Shown here: positions 63,352 through 64,000 of the stretch, in pieces
Position numbering within the stretch: the stretch's first letter is position 1
Layout of the letters: each line of letters begins with the position of its first letter
DNA from: Marinospirillum celere
Lineage (GTDB): Bacteria; Pseudomonadota; Gammaproteobacteria; Pseudomonadales; Halomonadaceae
Assembly: GCF_900112235.1 (NCBI RefSeq)
Contig: NZ_FOLH01000001.1
Coordinates: 868,001-932,000 of the forward strand
Length of the DNA stretch: 64,000 nt
Direction of reading: 5' to 3'
Made by a program: the position numbers and the translations under genes
The notes under the pieces: model-generated
What the model was told of the DNA's origin: nothing
Databases searched by the model: none
Seen by the model: only the letters and a program-made list of their open reading frames with translations

Positions 63352-63405
63352 AACTCTTAAGCGGTTATGCGGACGGCGCAGCTGTCGCATAACCGCATGT
63401 TGAAC
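63348..63405 (-). repeat. Short attC site at the IS91 junction
   Basis: On the minus strand GTTCAAC (R'', 63405-63399) to GTTATGA (R', 63354-63348), 58 bases. The inner arms GCGGTTATGCG and CGCATAACCGC are perfectly complementary around a 13-base loop. The upstream cassette gene that would have ended here is gone; IS91-type sequence begins directly after. Confidence 0.78.
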
Positions 63406-64000
63406 GGCCGCTGGCTCAGAGGTAGGGACTAGGGAATTTGCTTTTTAAGATCCGGCTTTCCCTGGCCTTTTGGTTCCGGGCGAACGATCCCTTCACGATG
63501 TTTTTTTCGCCACTTTTAAGTCTTTTTTGAACGACAGTAGCTGATTTCTACTTTCTTTTTACCTGTTTTGCCTTTTAGGCGCAAGTCGACCGGTCAGCCC
63601 AGATGTGATCAGGGCGTTTTCTTGGGATTAGTCGTGCGCCTATCTCTTTTCAGCTGCTATTAATGGCTTTGATTGTATTGCTGCTTTCATTCTCGGGTGT
63701 GTAGGCTGCCATCCTGCTGATGGGACTCTGGCAGTTGGGGCAACAGCGTAATGTCGGTTGATTTTCTGTCTGCTCCGGTTGCTGTTTCTTGTGCTGAGGT
63801 TTGATTTGTCTTCGGATGCAGGCCAGCCGTTTGGCTTTGATGGCATTGGCCAGGTAGCCATAGTGGCGGATGCGCATAAAGCCTTTAGGCAGTACATGCA
63901 GCAGGAAGCGGCGAACCAGTTCCTGTGGTGCCAGTTTAAGGCATTTGGAGCCACCAGAGTCCTTGTAATCCAGGTATTGGAGAGTGACCTGGTTTTCATT
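63406..64000 (-). mobile_element. IS91-family element, right-end part (continues past window)
   Basis: It holds the C-terminal end of an IS91 transposase plus a 244-base non-coding right end up to the GTTC in the attC core. IS91 elements insert with their oriIS end next to GTTC or CTTG, which fits the GTTCAAC at 63399-63405 in minus sense. The rest of the element is beyond the window. Confidence 0.72.
63650..64000 (-). CDS. IS91-family (Y2/HUH) transposase, C-terminal part
   Basis: The minus-strand frame from the edge reads NENQVTLQYLDYKDSGG, then LAPQELVRRFLLHVLPKGFMRIRHYGYLANAIKAKRLACIRRQIKPQ, a signature of the IS91/ISCR Tpase, and ends with a zinc-ribbon-like RCCPNCQSPISRMAAYTPENES. The HUH and Y2 motifs would lie further right. 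A longer overlapping frame in a different phase (63640-63999) is a shadow. Partial at the window end. Confidence 0.88.
   Translation of the reverse strand, partial: NENQVTLQYLDYKDSGGSKCLKLAPQELVRRFLLHVLPKGFMRIRHYGYLANAIKAKRLACIRRQIKPQHKKQQPEQTENQPTLRCCPNCQSPISRMAAYTPENESSNTIKAINSS

Larger units (their letters stand above)
57188..63405 (-). other. Integron cassette array (distal part) with disrupted attC sites
   Basis: In the minus-strand sense each intact cassette is gene followed by attC, a R''(RYYYAAC)...R'(GTTRRRY) site folded as an imperfect hairpin. Sites are at 57188-57271, 60544-60660, 62032-62115, 62890-62961 and 63348-63405, plus damaged ones at 57839-57857 and 59423-59449. attC sites at 57188 and 62032 share much sequence (GCCGCC, CGCGGCTTTG, CGAAAAAGC), typical of one resident integron. 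Stop codons of three genes fall in R''. No integrase lies in the window; it is expected to the right. IS elements interrupt the array at 58.3-59.4 kb and from 63.4 kb on. Confidence 0.88.

Noticed and set aside
63352-63390. Upstream extension of the SMI1 gene to 63390
   Set aside because: The added residues come from the attC stem (GCGGTTATGCG...CGCATAACCGC) and would not be conserved with SMI1 proteins.
63640-63999. 119-codon minus-strand frame at the right edge
   Set aside because: It is out of phase with the IS91 transposase frame, whose protein sequence is recognisable; this one has no family similarity.

Overview
The window looks like a chromosomal segment of a gammaproteobacterium. The fatty-acid cluster order (fabD-fabG-acpP-fabF-pabC-mltG-tmk-holB-pilZ-tatD), cmk-rpsA, YaeQ, DUF1285, PpnP, ETF/ETF-QO and many c-di-GMP and chemotaxis proteins fit a motile, aerobic, probably marine or halophilic member (Oceanospirillales-like is my best guess, not proven). 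No rRNA, tRNA or CRISPR array was seen.

Layout. 0-10.4 kb: the N-terminal part of a Cache chemoreceptor, then a minus-strand aromatic amino acid catabolic set (fused indolepyruvate:ferredoxin oxidoreductase, TyrB-type aminotransferase, NSS transporter) with a divergent Lrp/AsnC regulator, then a LolCD/MacB-like ABC exporter with a LolA-like periplasmic protein. 10.5-13.8 kb: a DUF2306-like membrane protein, a predicted outer-membrane barrel and a LytS/LytTR-type two-component pair. 13.9-21.5 kb: DUF2237, YaeQ, a GNAT-nitrilase fusion, an exported DUF151-PDZ protein, a flavodoxin-like protein, a membrane diguanylate cyclase and a Na/Pi cotransporter. 21.7-25.4 kb: etfBA divergent from ETF-QO, with palindromes resembling PsrA operators between them. 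25.5-31 kb: ppnP, a SpoU-type RNA methyltransferase, a UvrD-like helicase, DUF1285 and a TetR regulator. 30.2-38.5 kb: tatD-pilZ-holB-tmk-mltG-pabC-fabF-acpP-fabG-fabD. 38.5-49.2 kb: rsuA, hisC, gdhA, a chemoreceptor with a C-terminal sensor-like domain, msrA, uspA, a TusA-like protein, and a divergent EAL-HDOD / degenerate HD-GYP pair. 49.2-57.1 kb: rpsA, cmk, a thioesterase, asparaginase, a CDGSH-glutamate-synthase fusion, an alpha/beta hydrolase and a DUF938 methyltransferase.

57.2-64.0 kb is the accessory part: a sedentary-type integron cassette array seen from its distal end. Five recognisable attC sites plus two damaged ones (a half site and a 19-bp remnant) flank cassettes that read on the minus strand: SMI1/KNR4-like protein, NYN-LOTUS protein, a large unknown protein with a HEPN-type R-x4-H motif, a GAF-GGDEF diguanylate cyclase, HigBA, and a YefM-YoeB pair in reverse orientation. 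An IS3-family element sits in the attC of the GGDEF cassette. A deletion joins its orfB in frame to the 3' part of higB, so the transposase ends in the toxin's catalytic half. An IS91-family element occupies the right edge, apparently inserted at a GTTC inside another attC core. The integrase gene, if present, should lie to the right of the window.

Functional links: c-di-GMP proteins recur (diguanylate cyclase at 18 kb, PilZ at 31 kb, EAL-HDOD and HD-GYP at 47-49 kb, cassette GGDEF at 60 kb). The HEPN, NYN and SMI1 cassettes are candidates for RNA-targeting defence or stress functions.
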